From: Mesorhizobium shangrilense
GTDB taxonomy: Bacteria; Pseudomonadota; Alphaproteobacteria; Rhizobiales; Rhizobiaceae
Assembly (NCBI RefSeq): GCF_028826155.1
Contig: NZ_JAQGPN010000001.1
Span: forward strand, 1,617,501-1,681,500
Length of the DNA: 64,000 nt
Reading direction: 5' to 3'
A program made the position numbers and the translations under genes. Positions 25,790 to 37,059 of this stretch are shown here, in pieces (position 1 is the first letter of the stretch; the number at the start of each line of letters is the position of its first letter). The notes beneath the pieces are model-generated. The model had not been told where the DNA came from and ran no database searches. It saw only the letters and a program-made list of their open reading frames with translations.

Positions 25790-26764
25790 TTACCCAGCCA
25801 CGTCCACCACGCCGCAGTCACCCGCCTCGCTGCCGAAGGAAATGCGGCGACCCTCGTTGTCCCATGCCATGGAAGTGATGGCGCCCTTGCCGGGACGGCG
25901 CAGCAGCACCTCCTTCTGGTCGGCGAAGCGGGCGGCGAGCACCATGCCGTCGGCATAGCCGATCGCCGCGACCTCTTCCGTCGGGTGGCAGGCGACCGAC
26001 GTCACCATCATGTTGCCGCGGGTGCCGAGCTCCAGCGGGGCCTTGCCCATCGGGCCGTCCTTGCCGGTGAAGGGCCACACGATCGCTGCCGGCGCGCCCG
26101 AGCTCGCCAGCCACTTGCCCTTGGCGCTCCACGAAAGGCTTTTCACCTTGGCCGGATAGCCGGACATGCGCATGTGCTTTCCGTCCGCGAGCTTCCATCC
26201 GTGCAGCGCGTTCTCCTGCATGGTGGTGACCAGGAACGCGCCGTCGGGCGAAAAGGTGACGCCGGTATGCGCGCCCGCCCATTCTAGCTCGGCCGGCTTG
26301 CCGGCGGCGGCGGGGAAATGCAGTGTCGCGCCGTTGTATCGCGCGACCGCGAAGCGCAGGCCCTTGGGCGAGAAGGCGAGGCCTTCCACCGAGCGCGGAT
26401 GCTGGAATTCCTTGATCGTCCCGTCCGGCAGGCGGCAGAAGGCTGAGCGCCCGACCGCGTAGGCGACGGAGCCCTGCGGCCCGCCGGCGACGCTGGTCAC
26501 CCATTTCCTGCCGGCCTCGGCCAGCGTTTCAGATGTGCCGTCGGCCTTGGTGGAGACGACCTTGCCGTCCTCGCCGCCGGTGATCAGCCGGCCGGCGGCG
26601 GCGTCGAAGTCGGCGGCGAGCAGCCCGTCATGCGCGGTTTCGGATTTGTGGCCGTGATCGAGCCGATGGATGGTTCCATCGGCCAAGCAGAAGAAGGGAA
26701 CCTCGCCGAGGAAGCCTGCGGCGAGGCAGTGACCGTCGAGGTCGAGAGGGGCGACTGTGGGCAT
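25790..26764 (-). CDS. WD40-repeat protein paired with CobW-type GTPase
   Basis: About 324 residues. There are about seven beta-propeller blades with degenerate WD/GH positions: HDGLLAADFDAAAGRLITGGEDGKV, SVEGLAFSPKGLRFAVARYNGATLHF, HTGVTFSPDGAFLVTTMQENALHGW, VKSLSWSAKGKWLASSG, VTSVACHPTEEVAAIGYADGMV and ITSMAWDNEGRRISFGSEAGDCGVVDV. There is no signal peptide. It starts 32 bases after the CobW-type GTPase, on the same strand, so they are almost certainly co-transcribed. A propeller next to a metal-chaperone GTPase suggests a binding partner for that GTPase or its client; no enzymatic motif is seen. Confidence 0.9.
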   Translation of the reverse strand: MPTVAPLDLDGHCLAAGFLGEVPFFCLADGTIHRLDHGHKSETAHDGLLAADFDAAAGRLITGGEDGKVVSTKADGTSETLAEAGRKWVTSVAGGPQGSVAYAVGRSAFCRLPDGTIKEFQHPRSVEGLAFSPKGLRFAVARYNGATLHFPAAAGKPAELEWAGAHTGVTFSPDGAFLVTTMQENALHGWKLADGKHMRMSGYPAKVKSLSWSAKGKWLASSGAPAAIVWPFTGKDGPMGKAPLELGTRGNMMVTSVACHPTEEVAAIGYADGMVLAARFADQKEVLLRRPGKGAITSMAWDNEGRRISFGSEAGDCGVVDVAG

Positions 26765-26796
26765 GGCTGGCTGCTAGCTCTGAGGATGCCGATTGG

Positions 26797-27879
26797 TCAA
26801 GCCGCCTGGCAAGCCTCGAAGCTCTGGCGCAGCTTGGTCTCGTCCAGATCGCGGCCGATGAAGACCAGGCGGCTCTCGTGCTTCTCGCCGTCCTTCCACG
26901 CACGCTGGTGGTCGCCTTCGATGATCATGTGGACGCCCTGCAGCACGTAACGGTCCGGATCGTCCTTGATGGCGATGATGCCCTTCAGGCGCAGGATGTT
27001 GGGCCCCTGCATCTGGGTTATCTTCTCGATCCAGGGGAAGAACTTCTTCGGATCCATTTCGCCGCCTCGCAGCGACACGGAACGCACTGTCACGTCGTGG
27101 ATCGCCGCCACGTCGTCATGGTGATGGTGGTCGTGGTCATGATGGTGATGATGATGATCGTGGTGGTGATCGTGGTCGCAGTCCGGCCCGCACGCATGGT
27201 CGTGATCGTCATGATGATCGTCGGCATCCAGGAAGTGCGGATCGTTCTCCAGCGCCCGCGACAGGTCGAAGGCGCCACGGTCGAGCACTTCCGACAGGGC
27301 GACGCCGGAGCGCTGCGTCCGATGGATCTTTGCGGTCGGGTTGATGGCGCGGACGGTGGCCTCGACCTGGGCGAGTTCTTCCGGCGTCACGAGGTCGGTC
27401 TTGTTGAGCACGACCACGTCGGCGAAGGCGATCTGGTCCTCGGCTTCCCGGGAATCCTTCAAGCGAAGCGGCAGGTGCTTGGCATCGACCAGCGCCACGA
27501 CAGCGTCGAGCTTGGTCTTGGAGCGCACGTCGTCGTCCATGAAGAAGGTCTGGGCGACCGGCACGGGGTCGGCAAGGCCCGTCGTTTCCACCACGATCGC
27601 GTCGAAGCGACCCGGACGGCGCATCAGGCCTTCCACGACGCGGATGAGGTCGCCGCGCACCGTGCAGCAGACGCAACCATTGTTCATCTCGTAGATCTCC
27701 TCGTCGGATTCGACGATGAGGTCGTTGTCGATGCCGATCTCGCCAAACTCATTGACGATCACCGCATAGCGCTTGCCGTGGTTCTCGGACAGGATGCGAT
27801 TGAGCAGGGTGGTCTTGCCCGCGCCGAGATAGCCGGTCAGCACGGTTACGGGGATTTGGTGCACTGAAGCGTCGGCCAT
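26797..27879 (-). CDS. CobW/COG0523-family GTPase with His-rich metal-binding loop
   Basis: About 360 residues from ATG 27879, which begins the family-like [24 protein letters not shown]; in-frame Met codons upstream add a non-conserved stretch. Walker A is [12 protein letters not shown], the metal motif is CVCC in [12 protein letters not shown], Walker B region is VETTGLADP and the guanine motif NKTD. Between about residues 225 and 260 there is a linker with more than fifteen histidines plus Asp and Cys residues, followed by a CobW C-terminal domain. COG0523 GTPases load zinc or cobalt into client proteins; the His-rich loop favours zinc or a similar metal. No Zur box was recognised upstream. 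Confidence 0.94.
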   Translation of the reverse strand: MADASVHQIPVTVLTGYLGAGKTTLLNRILSENHGKRYAVIVNEFGEIGIDNDLIVESDEEIYEMNNGCVCCTVRGDLIRVVEGLMRRPGRFDAIVVETTGLADPVPVAQTFFMDDDVRSKTKLDAVVALVDAKHLPLRLKDSREAEDQIAFADVVVLNKTDLVTPEELAQVEATVRAINPTAKIHRTQRSGVALSEVLDRGAFDLSRALENDPHFLDADDHHDDHDHACGPDCDHDHHHDHHHHHHDHDHHHHDDVAAIHDVTVRSVSLRGGEMDPKKFFPWIEKITQMQGPNILRLKGIIAIKDDPDRYVLQGVHMIIEGDHQRAWKDGEKHESRLVFIGRDLDETKLRQSFEACQAA

Positions 27880-28066
27880 GGGTTCCGATCTCGAATGGGA
27901 AGTTGCCTCCATATAGGGGGCTTCGACGCCGATTGCACGGGGTCTCTCGCCGCCCCGAGGCACTGGCCGATGTGACCATGGCATAGCAGGCGGTATCTTG
28001 AGGTCACCGACGCCAGCCGCTATTCCGGGGAGGCCGTGCTGTCGAGCGCCAGACTGGGAGGAATGC

Positions 28067-29233
28067 GTGACCGAACTGCGTCTTGCCGCCACCGATATCC
28101 TGCCTACGGATGGCCCCGGTCAACTCGTCGGCCGGGTCTGGTCCAATGAACGCGGCGGACCATGTCCCGTCGTGCTTGACCGGAATGTCCTGCGCGACCT
28201 GTCGCCGATTGCCCCCACGATGTCCGGTCTGCTCGAACTGGCGCCGGACGCCATCGGCGACATCGGCAGGCTGCCGACCCTCGGTGGGCTCGACGATTTC
28301 CTGAGTGGCGGTTTCGACAAGGGCTCTGCAGGTCAGCTGCTGGCGCCGTGCGACCTGCAGGCGGTCAAGGCGGCGGGCGTCACATTTGCAGGCAGCATGC
28401 TGGAGCGCGTCATCGAGGAGCGCGCCAAGGGCGAGCCAGAGCGGGCGGAAGCCATCCGTCGCGAACTCGCCCCGGTGGTGGGCGAAAGCCTGCGCGGCGT
28501 CGAGCCCGGCTCGGAAAAGGCGGCGAAGGTGAAAGCGCTGCTGCAGGAACGCGGGCTCTGGTCGCAATATCTCGAAGTGGGCATCGGCCCGGATGCCGAG
28601 GTCTTCACCAAGGCGCAGCCCATGTCCTCGGTCGGCTGCGGGGCGAGGGTCGGCGTCAACGCCATGTCGAGCTGGAACAATCCCGAGCCGGAAGTCGTGC
28701 TGGCGGTCAATTCGCGCGGCGAGATCCGCGGCGCGGCGCTCGGCAACGACGTCAACCTGCGCGACGTCGAGGGCCGTTCCGCGCTGCTGCTCGGCAAGGC
28801 CAAGGACAACAATGGCGCCTGCGCCATCGGCCCGTTCATCCGACTGTTCGATGCAGGCTTCGGGCTTGCCGATGTGGAGGCCGCCGCGGTTTCGCTGCAG
28901 ATCATCGGACAGGACGGCTTTACCCTCGAAGGCGAGAGCCTGATGAGCACGATATCGCGGCCGCCGGCGGAGATCGTGCGCCAGACGATCGGCAAGAGCC
29001 ACCAGTACCCCGACGGGTTCATGCTCTTCCTGGGCACGATGTTCGCACCGGTGAAGGACAGGCACGCGCCAGGCCAGGGCTTTACCCACGAGATCGGCGA
29101 CGAGGTGAGGATCTCCTCCCCGAAGCTCGGCGCGCTGATCAATGTCGTCGATCGCTGCGACGTCATCGATCCCTGGGTCTTTGGCACGCGGGCGCTGATG
29201 GAGAACCTGGCCGGACGGGGCCTTCTGCGCTGA
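28067..29233 (+). CDS. Fumarylacetoacetate hydrolase (FAH) family protein
   Basis: About 388 residues. GTG 28067 is chosen because of the GGGAGGA site upstream and the family-like N-terminus; the frame extends 23 codons further without support. The C-terminal FAH domain has the metal-binding pattern [10 protein letters not shown]...[16 protein letters not shown], then [18 protein letters not shown] and a late [20 protein letters not shown]-fold enzymes cleave or hydrate 2-oxo acids or acylpyruvates. The N-terminal 150 residues are longer than in small FAH hydrolases, similar to sugar-acid pathway members. It is divergent from the CobW gene and no pathway partner adjoins it, so the substrate is unknown. 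Confidence 0.9.
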   Translation: MTELRLAATDILPTDGPGQLVGRVWSNERGGPCPVVLDRNVLRDLSPIAPTMSGLLELAPDAIGDIGRLPTLGGLDDFLSGGFDKGSAGQLLAPCDLQAVKAAGVTFAGSMLERVIEERAKGEPERAEAIRRELAPVVGESLRGVEPGSEKAAKVKALLQERGLWSQYLEVGIGPDAEVFTKAQPMSSVGCGARVGVNAMSSWNNPEPEVVLAVNSRGEIRGAALGNDVNLRDVEGRSALLLGKAKDNNGACAIGPFIRLFDAGFGLADVEAAAVSLQIIGQDGFTLEGESLMSTISRPPAEIVRQTIGKSHQYPDGFMLFLGTMFAPVKDRHAPGQGFTHEIGDEVRISSPKLGALINVVDRCDVIDPWVFGTRALMENLAGRGLLR

Positions 29234-29421
29234 CCCTCGCCCAATGGTGAAGACGGTGGAAACGCCGTTCTTCACTACTGCCGCATTTGTCATCTAGCTG
29301 TTACAATGCTCTGCCATTAGCCGGACGACGTCAGGCTGATTGCCGGCAAAAATTATCCCTGAGTCCAGTTGGGACCAGATGATTTGCCGGATTGGCCGAT
29401 CCGCAGGTCGAGGGGATGCCG

Positions 29422-29892
29422 ATGGCGAAAACGGATCGAAGCGCGACGATGAACAGGCTGCACGCGGCAGCACGGCTGTCACGCACGGCGCTGGCGGCAC
29501 GGCTGCTCGATCACGGTTTCTATGCCGGCCAGGACCAGATCATGCTGACGCTGTCGCATGCGGATGGCCAGACCCCCGGCCAGTTGGCCACCAAGCTGGG
29601 CGTACGTCCGCCGACGATCACCAAGACCATCAACCGGCTTCAGGCGCAGGGCGTGCTCGACAAGCGCGCTTCCGAGCAGGATGCGCGGCAGGCGCACATA
29701 TATCTCACCGAGCGCGGCCGGGAAGCCATCCGCGCAATCGAGAAGTCGGTGCGCAAGACCGAGAAACAGGCTCTCAAGGGACTGGACAAAAAAGAGCAAA
29801 AAACCCTCGCAAAGCTGCTGGCGCGCGTGGAAGGCAACCTTTCGATCAACGGCGCGGCGGTGATCGAGGACGAGGGCGACACCGAGGAATAG
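29422..29892 (+). CDS. MarR-family transcriptional regulator
   Basis: About 156 residues. ATG 29422 is six bases from AGGGG (29411-29415); ATG 29416 is too close to it. The winged helix is clear: LTLSHADGQTPGQLATKLGVRPPTITKTINRLQAQGVLDKRASEQDARQAHIYLTERG split across helix-turn-helix and wing, with a C-terminal dimerisation helix and an acidic tail. MarR proteins repress nearby genes until a small aromatic or oxidant binds. The EamA exporter gene starts about 90 bases downstream in the same direction and is a likely target. A TTGCCGGCAA palindrome at 29340-29349 is a possible operator. Confidence 0.93.
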   Translation: MAKTDRSATMNRLHAAARLSRTALAARLLDHGFYAGQDQIMLTLSHADGQTPGQLATKLGVRPPTITKTINRLQAQGVLDKRASEQDARQAHIYLTERGREAIRAIEKSVRKTEKQALKGLDKKEQKTLAKLLARVEGNLSINGAAVIEDEGDTEE

Positions 29893-29978
29893 CCGGCCAC
29901 GCGTTGATTGGGGTTGCGGCGCGGTGCAACGTGGTCCAAGAGCAGGTTGGTTGCCGCCTGCAAGAACTTCAGAGACCG

Positions 29979-30911
29979 TTGAACAAGCCATCGGAAAGAG
30001 CCACGCCGGTTTCGGCGATCCTGCTCGTCTTCACGTCGGGGATCCTGTTCTCCCTGCTCGACGCCAGCGCCAAATTCATGGTCATGTCGGGAATGTCGGC
30101 CCCATTCGTGTCCTGGGTCCGCTTCGCCGTACATGTGGGCGTGGTCTTCCTCCTTTTCAGAGGCTGGGCTGACCCGGCCATCTTCCGCTTCAGGTCGCTG
30201 CCGGCGCAGATATTGCGCGGCGTCTTCCTGTTCGGCTCGACCTTCTTCAACTTTTTCGCCCTGAAGACGCTGCAACTGGCCGAGACGCAGTCGATTGCGT
30301 TCTTCGCGCCGATGGTCATCACGGCGCTTGCCGGGCCGCTGCTGGGTGAGTGGGCGGGCTGGCGACGCTGGGTTGCCGTGCTGGTCGGCTTTGTCGGCGT
30401 GCTGGTCGTCACTCGGCCCGGCCTGCAGTCGTTCGAGATCGGACACGTCTACGCGCTCACCGCGACGCTGTGCTACAGCTTCTATGTCATCATGACCCGG
30501 CAACTGGGCGCCAGGGAAACGGCGCAAAGCCTGATCTTCTACTCTGCGCTGGCGCCTGCCGTGCTGATGGCGCCGGCCGTTCCATTCACGGCGTCACTGC
30601 CACCGGACGTTCTCCACTGGGTCATCCTGGTCGGTCTCGGCTTCCTCGGCGGCTTCGGCCACCTGCTGCTCATCAAGGCGTACCAGCAGGCGACGGCGAC
30701 CGCTCTGGCGCCCTATCCCTATGTGCAGATCGTCTGGATGACCGCCCTCGGCTATCTCATTTTCGACCAGCTTCCAGATGCATGGACCCTGGTCGGCGCG
30801 GGCATCATCGTCAGTAGCGGTCTCTATATCCTGCACCGCGAGCATAGGCTGCGCCTGCGCGATCGCTCGCTGCCGAACGCCGAGGATGAAACGATCGCAA
30901 AAGGGCTTTGA
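29979..30911 (+). CDS. EamA/DMT-family small-molecule exporter
   Basis: About 310 residues, ten predicted helices in two EamA repeats: SAILLVFTSGILFSLLDASAKF at the start of the first and GHVYALTATLCYSFYVIMTRQL at the start of the second. TTG 29979 is a likely start because it gives the usual family length; GTG 29931 is an alternative and no ATG fits. A proton- or gradient-driven metabolite exporter (amino acids, purines, drugs) is the family role. It follows the MarR gene in the same direction, a common regulator-exporter pairing. Confidence 0.85.
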   Translation: MNKPSERATPVSAILLVFTSGILFSLLDASAKFMVMSGMSAPFVSWVRFAVHVGVVFLLFRGWADPAIFRFRSLPAQILRGVFLFGSTFFNFFALKTLQLAETQSIAFFAPMVITALAGPLLGEWAGWRRWVAVLVGFVGVLVVTRPGLQSFEIGHVYALTATLCYSFYVIMTRQLGARETAQSLIFYSALAPAVLMAPAVPFTASLPPDVLHWVILVGLGFLGGFGHLLLIKAYQQATATALAPYPYVQIVWMTALGYLIFDQLPDAWTLVGAGIIVSSGLYILHREHRLRLRDRSLPNAEDETIAKGL

Positions 30912-30938
30912 CATGCCGGGGATCGATGGCATAAGCCC

Positions 30939-30957
30939 GATTTAAACAGTTTAAATC
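30939..30957. promoter_or_regulatory. Perfect 19-base palindromic operator candidate upstream of LacI-type gene
   Basis: GATTTAAAC, a central A, then GTTTAAATC: two perfect nine-base inverted arms (30939-30947 and 30949-30957). It lies 22 bases before the putative start of the LacI-type regulator and just after the exporter gene. An odd-length, AT-rich perfect palindrome in a GC-rich genome at this spot is a strong candidate operator for autoregulation. Confidence 0.75.
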
Positions 30958-30966
30958 AGTTGGGCC

Positions 30967-30973
30967 GGGAGGA
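30967..30973 (+). promoter_or_regulatory. Ribosome binding site that points to a CTG start
   Basis: GGGAGGA at 30967-30973 is the only strong Shine-Dalgarno site upstream of the LacI-type gene. Six bases downstream of it, at 30980, is an in-frame CTG that begins the DNA-binding domain. The nearby ATG (30973) is in another frame, and no ATG, GTG or TTG is in frame between the operator palindrome and the helix-turn-helix. Confidence 0.65.
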
Positions 30974-30979
30974 TGGGGT

Positions 30980-32002
30980 CTGGCGCAGAAGATCAAGCTT
31001 TCGACGATTGCAGATGCGCTCGGCGTGTCGACCGCGACCGTATCGCTCGCGTTGCGCGACAGCCCGCTGGTCGCGGAGACGACGCGCGACAGGATCAAGG
31101 AGCACGCCCGCGCGATCGGCTATATCTACAACCGCCGCGCGGCCAGCCTGCGAACCTCGCGATCCGGCATCGTCGGCGTCGTCGTGCACGACATCATGAA
31201 TCCCTTCTATGCCGAGATCCTGCGCTCCATCGAGATGGAGCTCGACCGCAGCCGGCAAACCTTCATCCTCTCCAATCACTATGACGAACTGGAGAAGCAG
31301 CGGAACTTCATCGACACGCTGCTTCAGCTCGGCGCCGACGGGGTCATCATGTCGCCGGCCATCGGCACGCCGCCGGAAGACATCATGGTGGCGGAGCAGA
31401 ACGGCTTGCCGGCGGTGCTCGTGGCGCGCTCGGTTGAGGGAGCAGATGTGCCGGCCTTCCGCGGCGACGACGCCTATGGCATCGCGCTCGCCACCAACCA
31501 CCTTATTTCGCTGGGCCACCGCCGCATCGTGATGATCGGCGGCACCGACCAGACCTCGACCGGGCGCGACCGCTACCAGGGCTATGTCAACGCCATGGAG
31601 GCGGCGGGCCTGGAACTGAAGCCCGGCTGGCGGCTGCCGGGCCCACGCACCAAGCAGGCCGGGTTCGAGATCGCCAGCCAGTTCCTGGCGTTGAAGGACA
31701 AGCCGACGGCGGCCGTCTGCTGGAACGACCTGGTCGCCATCGGCCTCATGAACGGCATCGCCCGCGCCGGCCTGCAGCCGGGATCGCACATATCGGTGAC
31801 AGGCTATGACGACCTCGAGGAGGCGGCCATCGCGACGCCGGCGCTGACCACGGTCTGGAACGGCCAGCGCGAGGTCGGACGGCGTGCCGCCCGCATCCTG
31901 CTCGATCGCCTGAGCGGCGCCGCGGTGAAGACCACGCTGGAGCTTATCCGTCCCGAACTTCACATCCGCCAATCGACCGGACGCCCGGTCGAGCGGAGCT
32001 GA
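30980..32002 (+). CDS. LacI/GalR-family transcriptional regulator (probable CTG start)
   Basis: About 340 residues. The N-terminal helix-turn-helix reads KLSTIADALGVSTATVSLALRD with the hinge helix following, then a periplasmic-binding-protein-like effector domain (IVGVVVHDIMNPFYAEIL to LELIRPELHIRQS). Starting at the first canonical codon (GTG 31025) would delete half the helix-turn-helix, so CTG 30980 behind GGGAGGA is preferred; a sequencing error altering an ATG is the alternative. The gene is followed 29 bases later by a 2-hydroxyacid dehydrogenase, its likely co-transcribed target. The effector is probably a sugar or sugar-acid derivative. Confidence 0.88.
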   Translation: MAQKIKLSTIADALGVSTATVSLALRDSPLVAETTRDRIKEHARAIGYIYNRRAASLRTSRSGIVGVVVHDIMNPFYAEILRSIEMELDRSRQTFILSNHYDELEKQRNFIDTLLQLGADGVIMSPAIGTPPEDIMVAEQNGLPAVLVARSVEGADVPAFRGDDAYGIALATNHLISLGHRRIVMIGGTDQTSTGRDRYQGYVNAMEAAGLELKPGWRLPGPRTKQAGFEIASQFLALKDKPTAAVCWNDLVAIGLMNGIARAGLQPGSHISVTGYDDLEEAAIATPALTTVWNGQREVGRRAARILLDRLSGAAVKTTLELIRPELHIRQSTGRPVERS

Positions 32003-32031
32003 GTTTTTCCCAACCGATCGGATCGCCACAC

Positions 32032-33006
32032 ATGTCCAAGACCAAGTCGATCGCCATTCTCGTGCCGGGCAACCTCAACGATCACGCCGTCAAGCGCGTC
32101 GAGGCGGAATTCGAGATCGTCCGCATCGAGCGGCCGTCTGCCTCTCTGGTGACGCCGGAGATCGCCGCCAGGGTGCGCGGCATCGCCTCCATGGCGGGCG
32201 CAGACGCGGGACTGATCGACGCGCTGCCGAAGCTCGAGATCATCGCCAATTACGGTGTGGGCTACGATGCGGTCGACGCACGGCATGCCTCGACGAAGAA
32301 GGTCATGGTGACAAACACGCCGGACGTCTTGACCGAAGAGGTCGCCGACACCGCTCTCGGCCTGCTGCTCAATACGGTGCGGGAATTGCCTGCGGCCGAG
32401 AACTGGCTTCGTCAGGGGCGCTGGGTGAAGGACGGCAACTATCCGCTGACCGGACTGACTCTACGCGGCCGCCGGGCCGGCATCTTCGGCATGGGCCGCA
32501 TCGGCCTTGCGATTGCTCGCCGGCTGGAGGCGTTCGGGCTGCCGGTCGAGTACCACAACCGCAGCAAGGTCGAAGGTGTTTCCTATCCTTACCATCCGAC
32601 GCTGGAGAGCCTTGCCGAATCGGTCGATACGCTGATCTCGGTTGCGCCCGGCACCCCGTCGACGGCGAAGGCGGTCAACGCCGAAATCCTCGGGGCGCTG
32701 GGATCGAACGGCGTCTTCGTCAACATCGGACGCGGCAGCACGGTGGATGAGGAGGCGCTGGCCAAGGCACTGCGCGACGGCACGATTGCCGCTGCGGGCC
32801 TCGACGTGTTCGCCGACGAGCCGCGCGTCCCGCAGAGCCTGCTCGAAGCGCCCAACGCCTCGCTGCTGCCCCATGTCGGATCGGCGTCGGTCCATACGAG
32901 GCGCGCCATGGCGGATCTCTGCGTCGACAATCTCGTTTCCTGGTTCACCGAGAAGAAGGCGGTGACGCCGGTGCCGGAGACGGCAAAGGTGACTGCCGGG
33001 GCATGA
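32032..33006 (+). CDS. D-isomer-specific 2-hydroxyacid dehydrogenase (glyoxylate/hydroxypyruvate reductase type)
   Basis: About 324 residues. The nucleotide-binding motif is GMGRIGLAIARRLEAFG; catalytic residues are Arg in INIGRGSTVDE-like VNIGRGSTVDEEAL, Glu in FADEPRVP and His in LLPHVGSASVHTR. NADP preference is suggested by YHNRSKV, with a basic residue after the second strand. The family reduces glyoxylate or hydroxypyruvate or oxidises D-2-hydroxyacids. Its place behind the LacI-type regulator suggests a role in sugar-acid or glyoxylate metabolism. Confidence 0.94.
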   Translation: MSKTKSIAILVPGNLNDHAVKRVEAEFEIVRIERPSASLVTPEIAARVRGIASMAGADAGLIDALPKLEIIANYGVGYDAVDARHASTKKVMVTNTPDVLTEEVADTALGLLLNTVRELPAAENWLRQGRWVKDGNYPLTGLTLRGRRAGIFGMGRIGLAIARRLEAFGLPVEYHNRSKVEGVSYPYHPTLESLAESVDTLISVAPGTPSTAKAVNAEILGALGSNGVFVNIGRGSTVDEEALAKALRDGTIAAAGLDVFADEPRVPQSLLEAPNASLLPHVGSASVHTRRAMADLCVDNLVSWFTEKKAVTPVPETAKVTAGA

Positions 33007-33082
33007 CACCGGCCTCGCGCTACGCGGGGCAACCAAGTGTTAACCATGTTTTGCACACATTTGGCGTGTTTGGAGCCAGCCA

Positions 33083-33487
33083 ATGCGTGCAGTTTCTACA
33101 TTGGGAATGATTGCTGGATCGATGGCCGTGCTCTGGGTCGTCGCTTCGGCAACGGACGGTAACACGACCGCGGGCGAGGCAGTGCTCGATCCGGCTGGGC
33201 TATCGCCCGCCACTTACCGCATGTCGTCGGTGAAGGCGCAGACCTCCTGCAACGTCGCCAAATCGCGCGGCCACGGCGGCGTCGCGGTGCTGGAGCCTGA
33301 GCCCGGCTGCGAGCAGGTACTGCCCGGCGTGACGCGCGCCGCAGTCTGGCGCGAGCGGTCCGACGGATCCGTCGAATTCGAGGCGAGGGACGGCGAAGCG
33401 CTCGTCGCGTTCTCGGTGGCTGACGGTGTCGCCTACGAATCCTTCGCGCCGCGCGAAGCGCTGATCACGCTCACGGAAATCGAGTAG
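33083..33487 (+). CDS. Small exported protein, possibly AprI/Inh-like
   Basis: About 134 residues. A signal-like N-terminus (LGMIAGSMAVLWVVASA) is followed by a beta-rich domain with two cysteines: TSCNVAK and PGCEQVLPGV, then AAVWRERSDGSVEFEARDGEALVAFSV. The spacing Cys...Cys...W...dG...G resembles AprI/Inh-type protease inhibitors and related periplasmic lipocalin-like domains of rhizobia, but the match is by eye. It follows the dehydrogenase by 76 bases and ends one base before the convergent amidohydrolase gene. Confidence 0.6.
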   Translation: MRAVSTLGMIAGSMAVLWVVASATDGNTTAGEAVLDPAGLSPATYRMSSVKAQTSCNVAKSRGHGGVAVLEPEPGCEQVLPGVTRAAVWRERSDGSVEFEARDGEALVAFSVADGVAYESFAPREALITLTEIE

Positions 33488-34261
33488 CTATTCGGCAGCC
33501 TGCGCGAGCACGCCCCTGCCTTGCGCGCGCGCCCGGGCCGCGGCGCCGAACGCCTGGAAAATCTTAAGCGAATTGCCGTCCGACTTGACCCAGTATTCAG
33601 GGTGCCACTGCACGCCGACGGCGAAAGCGCGGGCGTCCTTCACCGAAACGGCCTCGATGGTGCCGTCTTCAGCCACCGCCTCGACCTGCAGCCTCGGGCC
33701 GAGCCGGTCGATGGCCTGGCGGTGCACGGAGTTGATCATGATGTCGCCGGCCCCGAACACGCCGGCCAGGCAGCTGCCCGGCTTGATGGTGACCGCCTGA
33801 CGGATGGCGAAGCGCTCGTCCTGCTTGTCGCTTTCCGGCGCACGATGGTCCATGACGCCTTCTCGCTCCTGGATCTCCGTCGCCAGCGTGCCGCCGAGCG
33901 CTACGTTGAGCTCCTGGATACCGCGGCAGATGGCGAGCAGCGGCACGCCGCGCTCGATCGCCTTGCGGATCAGCGGCAAGGTCGTCGAATCGCGGAGCGG
34001 ATCGTAGGGGCCGTTGGCCTCGGAGGCCTCGCCGCCATAGAGCGAGGGATGAACATTTGACTTCGAGCCGGTGACCATGACGCCGTCCACCCGCTTCAGC
34101 AAGCCATCCAGGTCCAGCCGCTCGCCAAAGGAGGGCACCAGCAGCGGCAGCACCCCTGCGCCGGAGATGGCGGCCTCGAGATACTGACGCGGCGCCGCGT
34201 GCCACGTGTAGTTCTCGAATTCCTTCACGTCGGTGGAGACGGCAACGAGAGGCTGTGACAT
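33488..34261 (-). CDS. Gamma-glutamyl-gamma-aminobutyrate hydrolase family (peptidase C26)
   Basis: About 257 residues from ATG 34261. This class I glutamine-amidotransferase-like fold has the nucleophile Cys in LLAICRGIQELNVALGG, DHRAPE downstream, and the catalytic His-x-Glu in VGVQWHPEYW. PuuD-like enzymes release GABA from gamma-glutamyl-GABA in putrescine breakdown. The GS-like ligase and aminotransferase at 22-25 kb could supply other steps, although they are not in the same operon. A divergent TRAP binding-protein gene lies about 290 bases upstream. Confidence 0.92.
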   Translation of the reverse strand: MSQPLVAVSTDVKEFENYTWHAAPRQYLEAAISGAGVLPLLVPSFGERLDLDGLLKRVDGVMVTGSKSNVHPSLYGGEASEANGPYDPLRDSTTLPLIRKAIERGVPLLAICRGIQELNVALGGTLATEIQEREGVMDHRAPESDKQDERFAIRQAVTIKPGSCLAGVFGAGDIMINSVHRQAIDRLGPRLQVEAVAEDGTIEAVSVKDARAFAVGVQWHPEYWVKSDGNSLKIFQAFGAAARARAQGRGVLAQAAE

Positions 34262-34430
34262 CGAATACCTTGCCTGAAATGGCCGCGCGCGCAGCGGCTG
34301 GACGCCAAATCTAAGGCTTCGCCGCGGCTTTTCCAACGGGGAAGCTGCCGAAATCATGCGGTCCACAAGCACAGCCTACAACTATAGTCTGAGACATGCT
34401 TGCGGAAAGCTAACTATCGGGAAGAAATAG

Positions 34431-35660
<1,230 letters not shown>

Positions 35661-35683
35661 CTATTTCATACATGCGCTGCAAG

Positions 35684-35711
35684 AAACGGCCCCGGATTTC
35701 GGGGCCGTTTT
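35684..35711 (+). terminator. Intrinsic terminator after first dctP
   Basis: A perfect 11-base stem (AAACGGCCCCG 35684-35694, CGGGGCCGTTT 35700-35710) with loop GATTT and a T-rich end. It lies 24 bases after the dctP stop and separates the two tandem binding-protein genes into independent transcripts. Confidence 0.92.
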
Positions 35712-35784
35712 GATTCTGAAATCCGGTTTGCCGACAGTCGTGGACGAAATGTCGCAGGCGTGTATTCTTCGGTGGCGCCGGTGA

Positions 35785-36939
<1,155 letters not shown>

Positions 36940-36971
36940 CGAACGCCCGGAGGGGTATCCCGACGAAAGAA

Positions 36972-37002
36972 GACAAGGGCGCAATACGCCCTTGTCCTTT
37001 TC
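36972..37002. terminator. Intrinsic terminator between convergent dctP copy 2 and dctM
   Basis: Perfect ten-base stem GACAAGGGCG / CGCCCTTGTC (36972-36981 and 36987-36996) with loop CAATA, followed by CTTTTC on the plus strand. It lies 33 bases after the dctP stop and 58 bases beyond the dctM stop on the other strand; the T-run favours plus-strand termination. Confidence 0.88.
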
Positions 37003-37059
37003 AAGCGAAGTCTCTCGCGCGCCGGCGCATCGAGGATCGCCGGCCACACCGGCGACCCG

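Noticed and set aside
27105..27233. Repetitive CAT/GTG-type triplets suggesting a tandem repeat or CRISPR
   Set aside because: The triplets are histidine and aspartate codons of the metal-binding loop in the CobW GTPase; spacing is three bases with no spacer structure.
29340..29978. Extended N-terminus for the EamA exporter (frame open from 29340)
   Set aside because: This part overlaps the MarR gene and is Arg-rich; membrane segments only begin after 29979.
30973..31284. ATG-started frame proposed as the start of the LacI-type gene
   Set aside because: It is in a different phase from the helix-turn-helix and effector domain and gives an Arg-rich chain with no motif.
31025..32002. GTG 31025 as the start of the LacI-type gene
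   Set aside because: It removes half of the helix-turn-helix and lacks a nearby ribosome binding site.
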